A stretch of DNA of 64,000 nucleotides. Source: an uncultured Thermofilaceae archaeon (GTDB lineage: Archaea > Thermoproteota > Thermoprotei > Thermofilales > Thermofilaceae). The DNA lies in NCBI GenBank assembly GCA_938036345.1, contig CALHPJ010000011.1, forward strand, positions 23,198 to 87,197, in the 5' to 3' direction. How positions within the stretch are numbered: position 1 is the stretch's first letter; each line of letters starts with the position of its first letter. A program made the translations under genes and the position numbers. Positions 15,246-23,287 of this stretch are shown here, piece by piece. The notes below the pieces were generated by a model, which was not told the DNA's origin, searched no databases, and was given only the letters and a program-made list of their open reading frames with translations.

Positions 15246-16610
15246 GTGGGTAAATATACACAATTAGCTTACAAGGACGCGGGCAGCATTGTATTCGGGA
15301 GAGCCTTACACCCGCTTCGCTACGGCCTTGGGTTAAGCGTGGGAGAGGGCCGGGTTATTCCCGAGCTGAAGTACTGGCCGAGCCGTGCCGCGGACGAGTC
15401 GGGCAAGCTAGTGGACGAGTTCGCCTCGATAACGCGCGACGCGATGGAGAGGGCCGTTGACTTGGGCGTCCATGCGCTGCAGCTGGAGACCGAGCTCAGC
15501 CACATAGCTACTCTGAAGCCCCGGTTGGCGAGGGAGATAGTTGAAGCCCAGAAAGGATTAATGGAAAGCTACCACGAGGAGCACGGTATTGCGCTTGCGC
15601 TGAGAGTTACGGTCGCCGATGTGCGATGGACAAGGGAGGTGAGCAGGGAGGAGGCTTTAACTAGGATGCTGGAAGCGTTTGAGGAAGCTGCCGCCGCGGG
15701 GGCCGACGTTCTATCAATAGAGTCAATTGGGGGTAAGGAGGTTTCGGACTACTCAATAGTGAGGAGTGACCTCAAGGGTATAGTCCTCTCCCTAGGCGTG
15801 CTAGCGCCCCGCGATGTGGAAAAGCTGTGGAAGGAGGTCTCTGGCATCGCGTCAAAGTACGGCGTGCTGCCCGGCGGGGACTCGGCGTGCGGCTTTGCCA
15901 ACACCGCGATGAAGCTGGCGGGGGGCTTTAGGCGAAGAATGCTCTCCCACGTCCTAGCGGCCGCCGTACGGGCAATGAGCGCTGTGAGGACTCTTAAGGC
16001 GTTCGAGGCTGGCGCGCGGGGTCCAGGTAAGGATTGCGCATACGAGAACGTGATCGTGAAGGCGATTACCGGCTACCCGATGGCGATGGAGGGTAAGTCG
16101 GCGGCTACGGCCCATTCCAGTTTAGTGGGTAATATTGCGGCGGCCGCCTGCGATTTGTGGAGTAACGAGCAGGTTGAAAACTTGAAGCTCTTCGGCGGCA
16201 CAGCTCCTCAGGTTTGCTTGGAGATGCTTCACTACGACTGCGAACTCATGAATACGGCGCTCGAAGCAGGGAATGAGGAATGCTACAGGGGACTGCTGGT
16301 AGCTTCGAACGCGTGGCGCGACCCTCAAGCGCTGGTTCTGGCGCCGCAATTCGCTTGGGAAATCGCTAAGGCGATTGTAGAGGAAGACGACGACTACAGA
16401 CGCGTGCTGAGCGCCGGGCTCAAGGCGGTAGAGCTAATCGAGCGGGAGTGGAGGGGTGGGAAATTGAAGCTAGATAGAAGAGAAGTAGAGTACGTGCATA
16501 AACTTGCTTATGAACTAAGGAGCTTACCCGATGACGTGGAGACCTTCCTAAGCAACGTTGCCACCCTGTACGAAAGCAGAACAAAGGTTAGGTTAGCGGA
16601 CTACCTTTAG
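15246..16610 (+). CDS. mtaB: Methanol:corrinoid methyltransferase homologue (MtaB family)
   Basis: MtaB transfers the methyl group of methanol to the cobalt of the corrinoid protein MtaC, the first step of methanol use in methanogens and some acetogens. The 454-residue protein looks full length. It keeps family blocks such as YTQLAYKDAGSIVFGRA, PLRYGLGLSVGEGRVIPE, ALQLETE, YEAGA-like FEAGARGPGKDCAYEN, VKAITGYPMAMEGKSAATAHS, DLWSNEQVE and DCELMNTALE. The zinc ligands known from the methanogen enzyme appear conserved as E159 (LSIESIGGKE), C215 (GDSACGFANTA) and C264 (GKDC). Translation starts at GTG (15246). No mtaC, mtaA or corrinoid-activation gene is nearby, so it is an orphan here. It may act on methanol with partners elsewhere, or on another methyl donor. 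Confidence 0.85.
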   Translation: MGKYTQLAYKDAGSIVFGRALHPLRYGLGLSVGEGRVIPELKYWPSRAADESGKLVDEFASITRDAMERAVDLGVHALQLETELSHIATLKPRLAREIVEAQKGLMESYHEEHGIALALRVTVADVRWTREVSREEALTRMLEAFEEAAAAGADVLSIESIGGKEVSDYSIVRSDLKGIVLSLGVLAPRDVEKLWKEVSGIASKYGVLPGGDSACGFANTAMKLAGGFRRRMLSHVLAAAVRAMSAVRTLKAFEAGARGPGKDCAYENVIVKAITGYPMAMEGKSAATAHSSLVGNIAAAACDLWSNEQVENLKLFGGTAPQVCLEMLHYDCELMNTALEAGNEECYRGLLVASNAWRDPQALVLAPQFAWEIAKAIVEEDDDYRRVLSAGLKAVELIEREWRGGKLKLDRREVEYVHKLAYELRSLPDDVETFLSNVATLYESRTKVRLADYL

Positions 16611-16619
16611 TTACGCGAT

Positions 16620-16850
16620 AAGTGGGCCGCTCCCGGAGGCACTTACACAGCTTGAGGCGCCGTAGGTATTTTTTCCTCCGGTCCCCGCTCAATACCTGAG
16701 TTCCCCTCGGCTCGCGGGGCGACTTGGCTGCTTCCCAGCAACCGGCCTGGCCTCAACCCCCTCTCCACATTTTCACTCCATTGGTTTAGCCGGCCGCTGG
16801 AGCGGCCCTGTGGGGGACACCCATTAGCCCCCGTCGCGCTTTGTCGAGAA
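16620..16850. other. GC-rich non-coding stretch with several strong inverted repeats; possible structured RNA
   Basis: No convincing ORF covers this interval, which is clearly richer in G+C than its surroundings. It contains GGCCGC/GCGGCC arms (16793-16808), a minus-strand hairpin GGTTGCT-GGGA-AGCAGCC with a GNRA-type loop (about 16727-16744), CCCC/GGGG arms nearby, and CCGGAGG (16633-16639) matched by CCTCCGG (16675-16681). Elevated G+C and dense pairing are what stable RNAs look like in hyperthermophiles. It does not match tRNA, 5S rRNA or SRP RNA signatures I could recall, and its strand is uncertain, though the minus strand gives the better loops. Confidence 0.35.
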
Positions 16851-16906
16851 AGCGGACAGCAGCCTTTCACCGCAAGCTTGAAAGAGAAGGGGGCCGTCAG
16901 GGGTAT

Positions 16907-17626
16907 GTGGCGAAGCTCCTCTACCAGTACGATAGCTATCTTCGAGAGTTCAAGGCAACGGTTGTGAAGGTCAAGGACAACAGGGTCTTCCTGGATCAAA
17001 CGGCTTTCCACCCGGGCCCCAGCGGCGGTCTAGACACCGATAAAGGCTACCTGGTCACGCCGGGCGAGGAGAAGCTCGACGTTCTACAAGCCTTCGAGGA
17101 GGAGGGCGATGTCGCCCACTTGGTGTCAGAGGGAAAGCTGAGCGTCGGCGAGGAGGTAAGAGGGGTTATCGACTGGGAGCGGCGGTACAGGATGATGAGG
17201 CTCCACACCGCCAGCCACGTTCTCCTAGCAGTTCTCTACAAAAGGTACGGCGCGCTGGTTACGGGGGGCCATATAGCCCCGGAGGGGGCTCGTGACGATT
17301 TCGACATATCCGGAGTTGGAAATTGGAAAGAAGCGATCGCGGCGGCAGTTGAGGAGGCCAATACCCTGCTGAGGAAGGGTCTGGACGTTAAGGTGTACTG
17401 GCTCCCGAGGGAGGAAGCTTTGAAGATTCCCGGCATAGTGAAACTCGCTGACCGCTTCCCGCCCACTGCCTCGGAGGTGCGGATCGTCGAGATACCCGGG
17501 GTTGATGTGCAAGCGGATGGCGGACCGCACGTAAGGAACACTAGCGAGGTCGGCCAGATAATTGTGCAGAAAATGGAGAGTAAAGGGGTTAGGAGGAAGC
17601 GGGTATACTACACGGTTGAACCATGA
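16907..17626 (+). CDS. alaX: Alanyl-tRNA editing protein AlaX
   Basis: This free-standing editing enzyme hydrolyses Ser- or Gly-mischarged tRNA-Ala. The 239-residue protein (from GTG 16907) begins LLYQYDSYLREFKATVVKV, the standard AlaX opening. It shows QTAFHPGPSGG, the zinc motif HTASH (H100, H104) and the second motif DGGPH (D204, H208), where the canonical version is CxxxH. An Asp at the Cys position seems usual in the crenarchaeal branch, so it is not taken as inactivation. The open frame extends 22 codons upstream to a TTG, but the GTG start matches family length. There is no alanyl-tRNA synthetase body, so this is the M/S-type trans-editing form. Confidence 0.9.
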   Translation: MAKLLYQYDSYLREFKATVVKVKDNRVFLDQTAFHPGPSGGLDTDKGYLVTPGEEKLDVLQAFEEEGDVAHLVSEGKLSVGEEVRGVIDWERRYRMMRLHTASHVLLAVLYKRYGALVTGGHIAPEGARDDFDISGVGNWKEAIAAAVEEANTLLRKGLDVKVYWLPREEALKIPGIVKLADRFPPTASEVRIVEIPGVDVQADGGPHVRNTSEVGQIIVQKMESKGVRRKRVYYTVEP

Positions 17627-17698
17627 ATTAGCTGGCAAGGTTCGGAAGGGCTCTTAACTGTCGCTTCGGAATAATCTATTCATGATTATAAATCTATT

Positions 17699-18826
17699 TC
17701 ATAGTTTCAACGTCTTCTTTGCTATTTTATCCACTGCCTTAAGGCCGCTCCCCGTGAGAGGAATATACACTCTTGAACCGGCGTCGAGGAGGCCCCCGGC
17801 TTTGATATCCTTTAGCGCCGCTACAGGGGTTGCTGAGGTTGGCTCCACGAAGACGCCTATTCTAGCTAGCAGCGAAAGGGCTTCCAAGGTTTTAGAGTCC
17901 TCGACTACAATTGCGTCGCCGCCGGAAGCCTGCACAGCCTCAACTATCTGCCTGAGGCGGGGCGGGTTTGGTATCGCTATCCCGTCAGCGAAGGGTTCGG
18001 CGGGGGGTTCAGCCCCGTACGGGCCGTGCAGCGCATCGTAGACCGGCGTGTAGCCAGCTGCTTGCACCGCTATGATGGCCGGGACTTCATCGAGCAAGCC
18101 GAGCTCCTCTAGTTCGCAGAAGCCCCTATACACGCCGAGGAGCAGCCCGCCACTGCCCACTGGGACAACCACAGCGTCCGGGGGCCCGGTCTGCTCGAAG
18201 CATTCGTATGCTAGGGTCTTCAGCCCCTCGATGAAGTATGGGTTCCACATGTGGCTAGCATACACTGAGTCACCCAGCTCGGCGAGGGCTCTCTCCCTGA
18301 CAAGCGTGCGGCTCCCCTCGACCTCCACAAGCTCGGCGCCGTACAGGGAGATTTGCAGCTTCTTAGAGATAGGGGCGTTAGATGGCACGTAAACCCTGCA
18401 CCGGATACCGGCGACGGCTGAGTAGGCGGCGACAGCGGCCCCAGCGTTGCCCGAGGAATCAATGACTATGCTCTTTACCCCTAACGCCTTTAGGTTTGAG
18501 AGCATTGCGCTGGCTCCGCGGTCCTTAAACGAGCCCGTGGGGTTCATGAAATCGAGCTTCAGGATAACCTCGTAACCCTCGATGCGCCTGGTTAAAACCG
18601 GGGTAAAGCCTTCGCCGAGCGAAACGGTGCACCCGCTCTCAATCAAGGGTAGTAGCTCCCGGTAACGCCACATGCTCTTCTCCCCATCCTTCAGCTCGGT
18701 GAAGCGCGGCGGAGCAGAGCTCAGGTCCTTCACCACATCAAACGGCGCTCCACATGCGCACCTCCAGGCTAATGTTCTGGGAGCCTGCTTCGCACCACAG
18801 GAGCTGCAAGCCAGCCAAAATCGCAC
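17699..18826 (-). CDS. thrC: Threonine synthase-like PLP enzyme
   Basis: This fold-type II PLP enzyme converts O-phosphohomoserine to threonine in its classical form. The 375-residue protein has an N-terminal zinc-ribbon-like part (C7, C10, C23, C25), the PLP-lysine motif NPTGSFKDRG (K101), SSGNAGAAVAAY, and the phosphate-binding PVGSGGLLLG. The C-terminal PTSATPVAAL and PLTGSG blocks are typical. A reverse-strand box A (CTTATA, about 18850-18858) lies 27 nt before the ATG, indicating a leaderless start. The gene is divergent from a ceramidase-family gene and has no other threonine-pathway gene beside it. A threonine dehydratase- or cysteate synthase-like activity cannot be excluded. Confidence 0.83.
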   Translation of the reverse strand: MRFWLACSSCGAKQAPRTLAWRCACGAPFDVVKDLSSAPPRFTELKDGEKSMWRYRELLPLIESGCTVSLGEGFTPVLTRRIEGYEVILKLDFMNPTGSFKDRGASAMLSNLKALGVKSIVIDSSGNAGAAVAAYSAVAGIRCRVYVPSNAPISKKLQISLYGAELVEVEGSRTLVRERALAELGDSVYASHMWNPYFIEGLKTLAYECFEQTGPPDAVVVPVGSGGLLLGVYRGFCELEELGLLDEVPAIIAVQAAGYTPVYDALHGPYGAEPPAEPFADGIAIPNPPRLRQIVEAVQASGGDAIVVEDSKTLEALSLLARIGVFVEPTSATPVAALKDIKAGGLLDAGSRVYIPLTGSGLKAVDKIAKKTLKL

Positions 18827-18966
18827 GTGATTGTTTGTGGCAAATACTCTATAAGGGTTCCGCAGCTGTTACGGTGGAGGCCGCTGAAGTTCAAGGGAAG
18901 CTGCTGGTCAGTGAATCAAGCAGCGCGCTTGCGTTTAACGTAAATACCTCCCCCCATTGGAAGCAT

Positions 18967-20274
18967 GTGATCAAGGCCGGTTCAAGCCGCAGGGTTATTA
19001 CACCCCCTCTAGGCGTACCCATGGGGGGTTACGCTGGTAGGCCGGGCCCCGCGGTGGGGGTGCACGATGATTTGCATGTAAGGGCTTTGGTTGTGAAGAG
19101 TGGGGACGACGCCTGCGCCGTGCTTTCCTTTGAGCTTCTCTATGTCACTCGGGATGTGGTCAGGGAGGTCAGAAAAACGGCTGAGGAAGAGGCGGGGATC
19201 CCAGCGGATGCCGTCACGGTAGCGGCGGTGCACACTCACTCTGGGCCATCGGTTATGGGTCTCCACGCGGAGGGTAGGGAGGACCTCCTCGAAACGTACG
19301 CGGCCTCCTTGCCGGATATCGCCTCCAGCGCCCTCGTCGATGCCGCTCAAAGTCTGACGGAGGTCAGCCTGAGGTTTGGCAAGGGGATAATCGATGGCCG
19401 GACGGTTAACAGGAGGAAACCGTACTCAGGCCCCCTCGATAATGCGGTTGCAGCACTGTGCTTTGAACGGAGAGGGGGGTCCCCTATCGCAACCGTGGTC
19501 AACTTCGCGTGCCATGCTGTTGTGCTGGGTCACAATAACCTGTTGATAAGCGCCGACTACCCGGGTTACGTTTCGCGAACGGTTGAGGAGCTCCTCGGGG
19601 GAGTATGCCTGTTCCTCAACGGAGCCTGCGGCGAAGTAAACCCACTGACGCCGGGCACAGTGATCGAGAGGGTCTACGACCGCAGTATGGGCACTTTCAG
19701 GGATGCAGAGGAAATGGGCATGTCGGTTGCGTGCGAGGCCACCAAGGCTTTGCTAAGAGCTGGCTGCGTAAAGGATGCCGTGGTTAAAGTTGGGAGAGAA
19801 GCCGTGCGGCTTAAGGTGCGCAGCGTACCGGAGGTTCAGGCGAGCGACATGGAGGGCATTAAAGAGGAGCTAGTTAGAGCTGAGACTGCTGGCGATAAAG
19901 CTAGGGTTGAGCAGCTCAGGCTTAAAGTCGCTTTGATGAGGTGGCTGCTCAACGTTCGGAAGGGGCTGGAGGGGAGGGTGTGTGACGGCTTCTTGGCTAC
20001 GGAGGTCCAGGCGATAAGGATAGGCGATGTAGCAATAGTGAGTTTCCCCGGCGAGCCGTTCGTTGAGCTCGGGCTGGCAGTGAAGCAATTCTCGCCAGCT
20101 GCGTTGACGATCATCGCCGGTTACGCGAACGACCCAATCGGGTACGTGCCCACCGATGAAGCCTTCGATGAGGGAGGATATGAAGTAACACCCCCGGCTT
20201 GCATTTTGGAGAAAGGGGCTGCTCGGGCGTTAGTAGAAGCTGCCTGGCGGTTACTGCTGAAATTGTACGAGTAG
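18967..20274 (+). CDS. Neutral/alkaline ceramidase-family hydrolase
   Basis: The 435-residue protein matches the N-terminal catalytic domain family of neutral ceramidases, zinc amidases. It shows VITPPLGVPMGGYAGR at the start, the metal motif VAAVHTHSGP, NFACHAVVLG (second metal His region), the SADYPGYVSRTVE block, and FLNGACGEVNP. No signal peptide is visible, so it is probably cytoplasmic, unlike animal and bacterial secreted ceramidases. Archaeal lipids contain no ceramide, so the true substrate is likely another N-acyl or amide compound. The GTG at 18967 fits the domain start and lies about 30 nt after a TTTAAC box A; the longer open frame upstream overlaps the divergent thrC promoter and is rejected. 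Confidence 0.8.
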   Translation: MIKAGSSRRVITPPLGVPMGGYAGRPGPAVGVHDDLHVRALVVKSGDDACAVLSFELLYVTRDVVREVRKTAEEEAGIPADAVTVAAVHTHSGPSVMGLHAEGREDLLETYAASLPDIASSALVDAAQSLTEVSLRFGKGIIDGRTVNRRKPYSGPLDNAVAALCFERRGGSPIATVVNFACHAVVLGHNNLLISADYPGYVSRTVEELLGGVCLFLNGACGEVNPLTPGTVIERVYDRSMGTFRDAEEMGMSVACEATKALLRAGCVKDAVVKVGREAVRLKVRSVPEVQASDMEGIKEELVRAETAGDKARVEQLRLKVALMRWLLNVRKGLEGRVCDGFLATEVQAIRIGDVAIVSFPGEPFVELGLAVKQFSPAALTIIAGYANDPIGYVPTDEAFDEGGYEVTPPACILEKGAARALVEAAWRLLLKLYE

Positions 20275-20281
20275 GGAGGGC

Positions 20282-20296
20282 CCGGCCGCGCGCCGG
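20282..20296 (+). terminator. GC hairpin just after the ceramidase-family gene
   Basis: CCGGC and GCCGG arms of 5 bp with a 5-nt loop begin 8 nt after the stop codon. There is no clear T-run behind it, so it may be an RNA 3'-end structure rather than a true terminator. Confidence 0.35.
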
Positions 20297-20392
20297 TGCG
20301 TAGCAGCAAGAAATAGCGTGGGAAGCCTCAGCACTAAAGTTCGAAGCCGAAAATGTATTGTAAAACCGTTTACAGACCAGCCAGCTCAGCTT

Positions 20393-21769
20393 TTAGAGCT
20401 TCAGCCACGGGTAAAGGGAGTGGAGCCTCTCCAGGCTTTTCGCTACGGCTTCAGATGGGTACTCGTACGGCTGGAGCTTTCCACTCAGGAATTCGTCGTA
20501 CGCCTTTAAATCGAGAAGACCGTGCCCGCTAAAGTTGAACAGGATTACCCTCCTTTCACCTCTTCTCTTTGCCTCCAGCGCGAGATCCACGACGGCCTTT
20601 ATCGCGTGCGCGGTTTCGGGAGCTGGCACGAATCCCTCAGTGCGAGCAAAGAGCTGGGCAGTATTGAAAACTTCAACCTGATTGTAGGCAACCGACTTGA
20701 ACTTATTATGCTTAACGAGCAGGCACAACGTTGGGGCAGCGCCGTGGTATCTTAGTCCGCCAGCGTGAATGGGTGGTGGGATGAAGTCATGCCCTAACGT
20801 ATGCATCTTGAGCAACGGCGTCAACCGAGCAGTATCGCCGTGGTCGTAAGTGTAAACACCCTTTGTCATTGAGGGGCACGCCGTAGGTTCAACAGCCACG
20901 AACTGAGTGTCTGTTGGAGCTTTACCGGACACCTTCATGTAGTAGAAGGGGTAGGAGATACCAGCGAAATTGCTTCCGCCGCCTACGCAGCCGACAACAT
21001 AGTCTGGGAATCTGTCGACGCCTTCTAGCTGCTTCATAGCCTCAAAACCCACGATTGTTTGGTGAAGCAGTACGTGGTTGAGCACGCTTCCAAGGCTGTA
21101 CTTGGCGTCATCGTGGGTTGCCGCATCTTCTACCGCTTCGCTGATCGCGACTCCTAGGCTACCAGGGTGATCCGGCTCTCGCTCAAGCACGCTGCGACCC
21201 GCGTTCGTTCTCGTACTCGGGCTTGGGACAACCTCCGCCCCCCACAGCTGCATTAGAACCCGCCGGTAGGGCTTCTGCTCGTAGCTAACGCGAACCATGT
21301 ATATCGTACATTTCAGCCCGAAAAGGTTTGTCGCGAAGGCTAAAGCAGAACCCCACTGCCCCGCTCCGGTCTCGGTCGTAAGGCGCTCCACACCCTCCCT
21401 CATATTGTAGTAGGCTTGGGCGACTGCCGTGTTTGGCTTGTGCGAACCGGGCGGGCTCATTCCCTCGTACTTATAGTAAATTTCGGCGGGAGTCCCTAAA
21501 GCCCTCTCAAGCCTGTAGGCCCTAAACAATGGCGTCGGCCTCCACAGCCTGTAGACTTCCAGCACCTCGTCTGGAATGGGTATAAACCGCTCCTGGGACA
21601 TTTCCTGGCGGATCAATTCTCCGGGGAAAATCGCCTCGAGATCGCTGGGCGACACGGGCTCGCCCGTAGGCTTCAGAGGTGGGGGTAGGGGTTCGGGGAG
21701 GTCGGGGAGAATATTGTACCAGTAGCGCGGGAGCTCATCTTCCTCTACCAGGATCTTGTATCTCGGCAT
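20393..21769 (-). CDS. trpB: Tryptophan synthase beta-like protein, TrpB2 type
   Basis: This PLP-dependent enzyme joins indole and serine to make tryptophan. The roughly 458-residue length, the long N-terminal part ([18 protein letters not shown]) and the KPTPL-like [12 protein letters not shown] block mark the TrpB2 subfamily, which works without a TrpA partner or salvages indole. The PLP lysine is in GSHKPNTA (near 111), followed by [11 protein letters not shown], and [11 protein letters not shown] binds the cofactor phosphate. No trpA or other trp gene is adjacent. The start is GTG (21772) or ATG (21769); the ATG is preferred with AGGTG just ahead. The divergent neighbour is an ACT-domain regulator, suggesting control by an amino acid. 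Confidence 0.93.
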   Translation of the reverse strand: MPRYKILVEEDELPRYWYNILPDLPEPLPPPLKPTGEPVSPSDLEAIFPGELIRQEMSQERFIPIPDEVLEVYRLWRPTPLFRAYRLERALGTPAEIYYKYEGMSPPGSHKPNTAVAQAYYNMREGVERLTTETGAGQWGSALAFATNLFGLKCTIYMVRVSYEQKPYRRVLMQLWGAEVVPSPSTRTNAGRSVLEREPDHPGSLGVAISEAVEDAATHDDAKYSLGSVLNHVLLHQTIVGFEAMKQLEGVDRFPDYVVGCVGGGSNFAGISYPFYYMKVSGKAPTDTQFVAVEPTACPSMTKGVYTYDHGDTARLTPLLKMHTLGHDFIPPPIHAGGLRYHGAAPTLCLLVKHNKFKSVAYNQVEVFNTAQLFARTEGFVPAPETAHAIKAVVDLALEAKRRGERRVILFNFSGHGLLDLKAYDEFLSGKLQPYEYPSEAVAKSLERLHSLYPWLKL

Positions 21770-21857
21770 CACACACCTGGAGAGTTGCCTAGGTTATCTT
21801 TTTCTGATTTTAAACATTCATCGATCCGAAAAGGCACTTTATTCTGTAAGATAAACC

Positions 21858-21863
21858 TTTAAA
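21858..21863 (+). promoter_or_regulatory. Box A of the ACT-domain regulator gene
   Basis: TTTAAA is centred 28 nt before the ATG at 21889, the leaderless spacing seen repeatedly in this window. TrpB2 has its own reverse-strand box near 21809-21817, so this is a two-box divergent promoter. Confidence 0.6.
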
Positions 21864-21888
21864 GTGGAAATCTGTATATTTTAATACA

Positions 21889-22419
21889 ATGAGGTTGTGG
21901 GATGAGGTCGAGAGGGAATTCGGCAGAAGTGAATCTAAGAAGAGGGTTGTTGTAACTCTTTTAATGCATGGCTTAAGCATAAAGGAGAAGGAGCGCGGAG
22001 GTAGAAGGGTCTCGGGTATATTTCTGGGCGACATACCTGTCCCCTACAAAAGCGTCTCGCAGGTGTGCGGGGTTGATTGGAGGACTGTGAAGGAGGCGGT
22101 GGACGCGATTAGGAGGAATACATTCCTTAGAGAATTTTTTGCGAAGGTGGAAAACGCGGGGCCTTTTCTCAGGGGGGTCACTAAACTCCTAGGTTACAGG
22201 TGTATAGTTGTAGAAACCGTTAGGGATCAACCGGGCATCCTCGCCTACATCTCGGGTCTACTTGCGGAGAAGAACATCAACATCCTGCAGGTAGTAGCGG
22301 AGCACCCCCTATTAGTGCGGAGCCCGAAGCTCTACGTGATTATTGAGGGGGAGGTTCCCGGCGATTTCGTACCGAAAGCTCTGCATCACCAAGCAATTAG
22401 AAGCGTCACTGTGTACTAA
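21889..22419 (+). CDS. Amino-acid metabolism regulator with HTH and ACT domain (COG2150-like)
   Basis: The 176-residue protein combines an N-terminal helix-turn-helix-like region (about 15-85: VVVTLLMHGLSIKE, then PYKSVSQVCGVDWRTVKEAVDAI) with a C-terminal ACT domain (about 103-176: CIVVETVRDQPGILAYISGLLAEKNINILQVVAE). ACT domains bind amino acids and control enzymes or repressors. The layout fits the archaeal family of predicted regulators of amino-acid metabolism. The start is leaderless relative to the box A at 21858-21863. Its head-to-head position with trpB2 makes tryptophan or a related amino acid the best guess for the ligand, but that is inference. Confidence 0.82.
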   Translation: MRLWDEVEREFGRSESKKRVVVTLLMHGLSIKEKERGGRRVSGIFLGDIPVPYKSVSQVCGVDWRTVKEAVDAIRRNTFLREFFAKVENAGPFLRGVTKLLGYRCIVVETVRDQPGILAYISGLLAEKNINILQVVAEHPLLVRSPKLYVIIEGEVPGDFVPKALHHQAIRSVTVY

Positions 22420-22431
22420 ATCCCTCTTAGA

Positions 22432-22447
22432 GCGCCGAAATCGGCGC
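22432..22447 (+). terminator. Perfect 7-bp hairpin after the ACT regulator gene
   Basis: GCGCCGA and TCGGCGC flank a 2-base centre 13 nt after the stop codon, followed by a pyrimidine-rich CTTCTTCC. It could end transcription or protect the mRNA 3' end. Confidence 0.45.
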
Positions 22448-22680
22448 CTTCTTCCGGGCTCCAGCTGCTTCCTGCCGATGCTAGGTCCAGCTACCACACC
22501 CCCAGCAGCAAGCACTCTCCTCCTCTTTTCCGGTTACCCGCAGCTCCTATGCAATTACACTATTGAGTCTCGCCTCCGGTCCTCGTTTTCTACATTTAAC
22601 GCATATCCTTTTTAGCAAGCGGGGTTTCCAATTACCGGTGGCTGTTTACGAGCTTTAGCGAGATACTTGAGGCATACCGC

Positions 22681-23016
22681 TTGAAGCTTATCGAAGCTAT
22701 AACCTTTCTCACAGCCTTCATTGAGATGAAGGAGGATTCTAATCTGCTGAGAGCAGCTGCAGTGCTCATCGATGCGAGCGAGCAGACGTACGCTCCACTA
22801 GCTGCTTACGGGCAGGCTATACTAGCTGCTATATGCTTTGAAGCTGGAGTAAGGTTACGGGAAAGGGTCTGGCAACTTAGGAAAAGAGGGTTGGAGGAGG
22901 AGGACCTAGAGTACGTTTACGATATTAGGGCTTACCTGAAGAGAATCGCCGACTCCATAGAAAGTGGAGAATACGAGAAGAGCTACGAGCTAATGCTTAG
23001 CCGTCGCGGCAAGTAG
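22681..23016 (+). CDS. Small helical protein of unknown function
   Basis: The 111-residue protein is not recognised. It is predicted to be mostly alpha-helical: a hydrophobic first helix pair (IEAITFLTAFIEM, AAAVLIDASEQTYAPLAAYGQAILAAICFEAGV), then a charged helical region (RERVWQLRKRGLEEEDLEYVYDIRAYLKRIADSI). The only in-frame start near the expected place is TTG at 22681, with TTGAGG 8-12 nt before it. Codon composition resembles neighbouring genes. The 260-bp gap before it contains only the hairpin at 22432-22447. A HEPN-like or four-helix-bundle fold is possible, but no HEPN RxxxxH motif is present. Confidence 0.5.
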   Translation: MKLIEAITFLTAFIEMKEDSNLLRAAAVLIDASEQTYAPLAAYGQAILAAICFEAGVRLRERVWQLRKRGLEEEDLEYVYDIRAYLKRIADSIESGEYEKSYELMLSRRGK

Positions 23017-23287
23017 CGGCTTTCCCTCGAGCTATAAATAATAGCTTAGGCCGGGCAACGGGTAATACTTGCAACTTTGGAACAGCTTGCACACAGGGCT
23101 CTCACACCGCCAAGTAATAACTAAACATCCTAGCTCCAAATCTATAAGCAGCTTTCTTGAGTTACTTTATAAAACTTAATATTTATGAAAGCATTTTAAA
23201 GTACTTCGCCTTCCTGTTTTCGGCGCATCTAAGCTTAACTAGGCACAATGCTTAAAAACGGAAGTTGGAAGCCGTTTCGGTGAAGGT
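23017..23287. other. AT-rich intergenic region with several TATA-like boxes
   Basis: No ORF is supported. The segment holds CTATAAATAATAG near 23031-23043, an AT-rich tract (about 23165-23205) and CTTAAAAAC at 23251-23259. The last box lies about 30 nt before the rhomboid TTG and is its likely box A. The earlier boxes could drive a small RNA, but no known RNA signature was found. Confidence 0.4.

Noticed and set aside
16690..16850. Possible SRP or other known RNA in the GC-rich spacer
   Set aside because: A CCAGG...GGGAAGCAGCC stretch recalls SRP helix 8, but the apical GGAA loop is missing and another, stronger stem explains the bases. No tRNA T-loop or 5S motif was found.
16907..17626. Loss of the AlaX CxxxH zinc cysteine (DGGPH)
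   Set aside because: Asp at this place seems common in crenarchaeal AlaX, so it is not evidence of inactivation.
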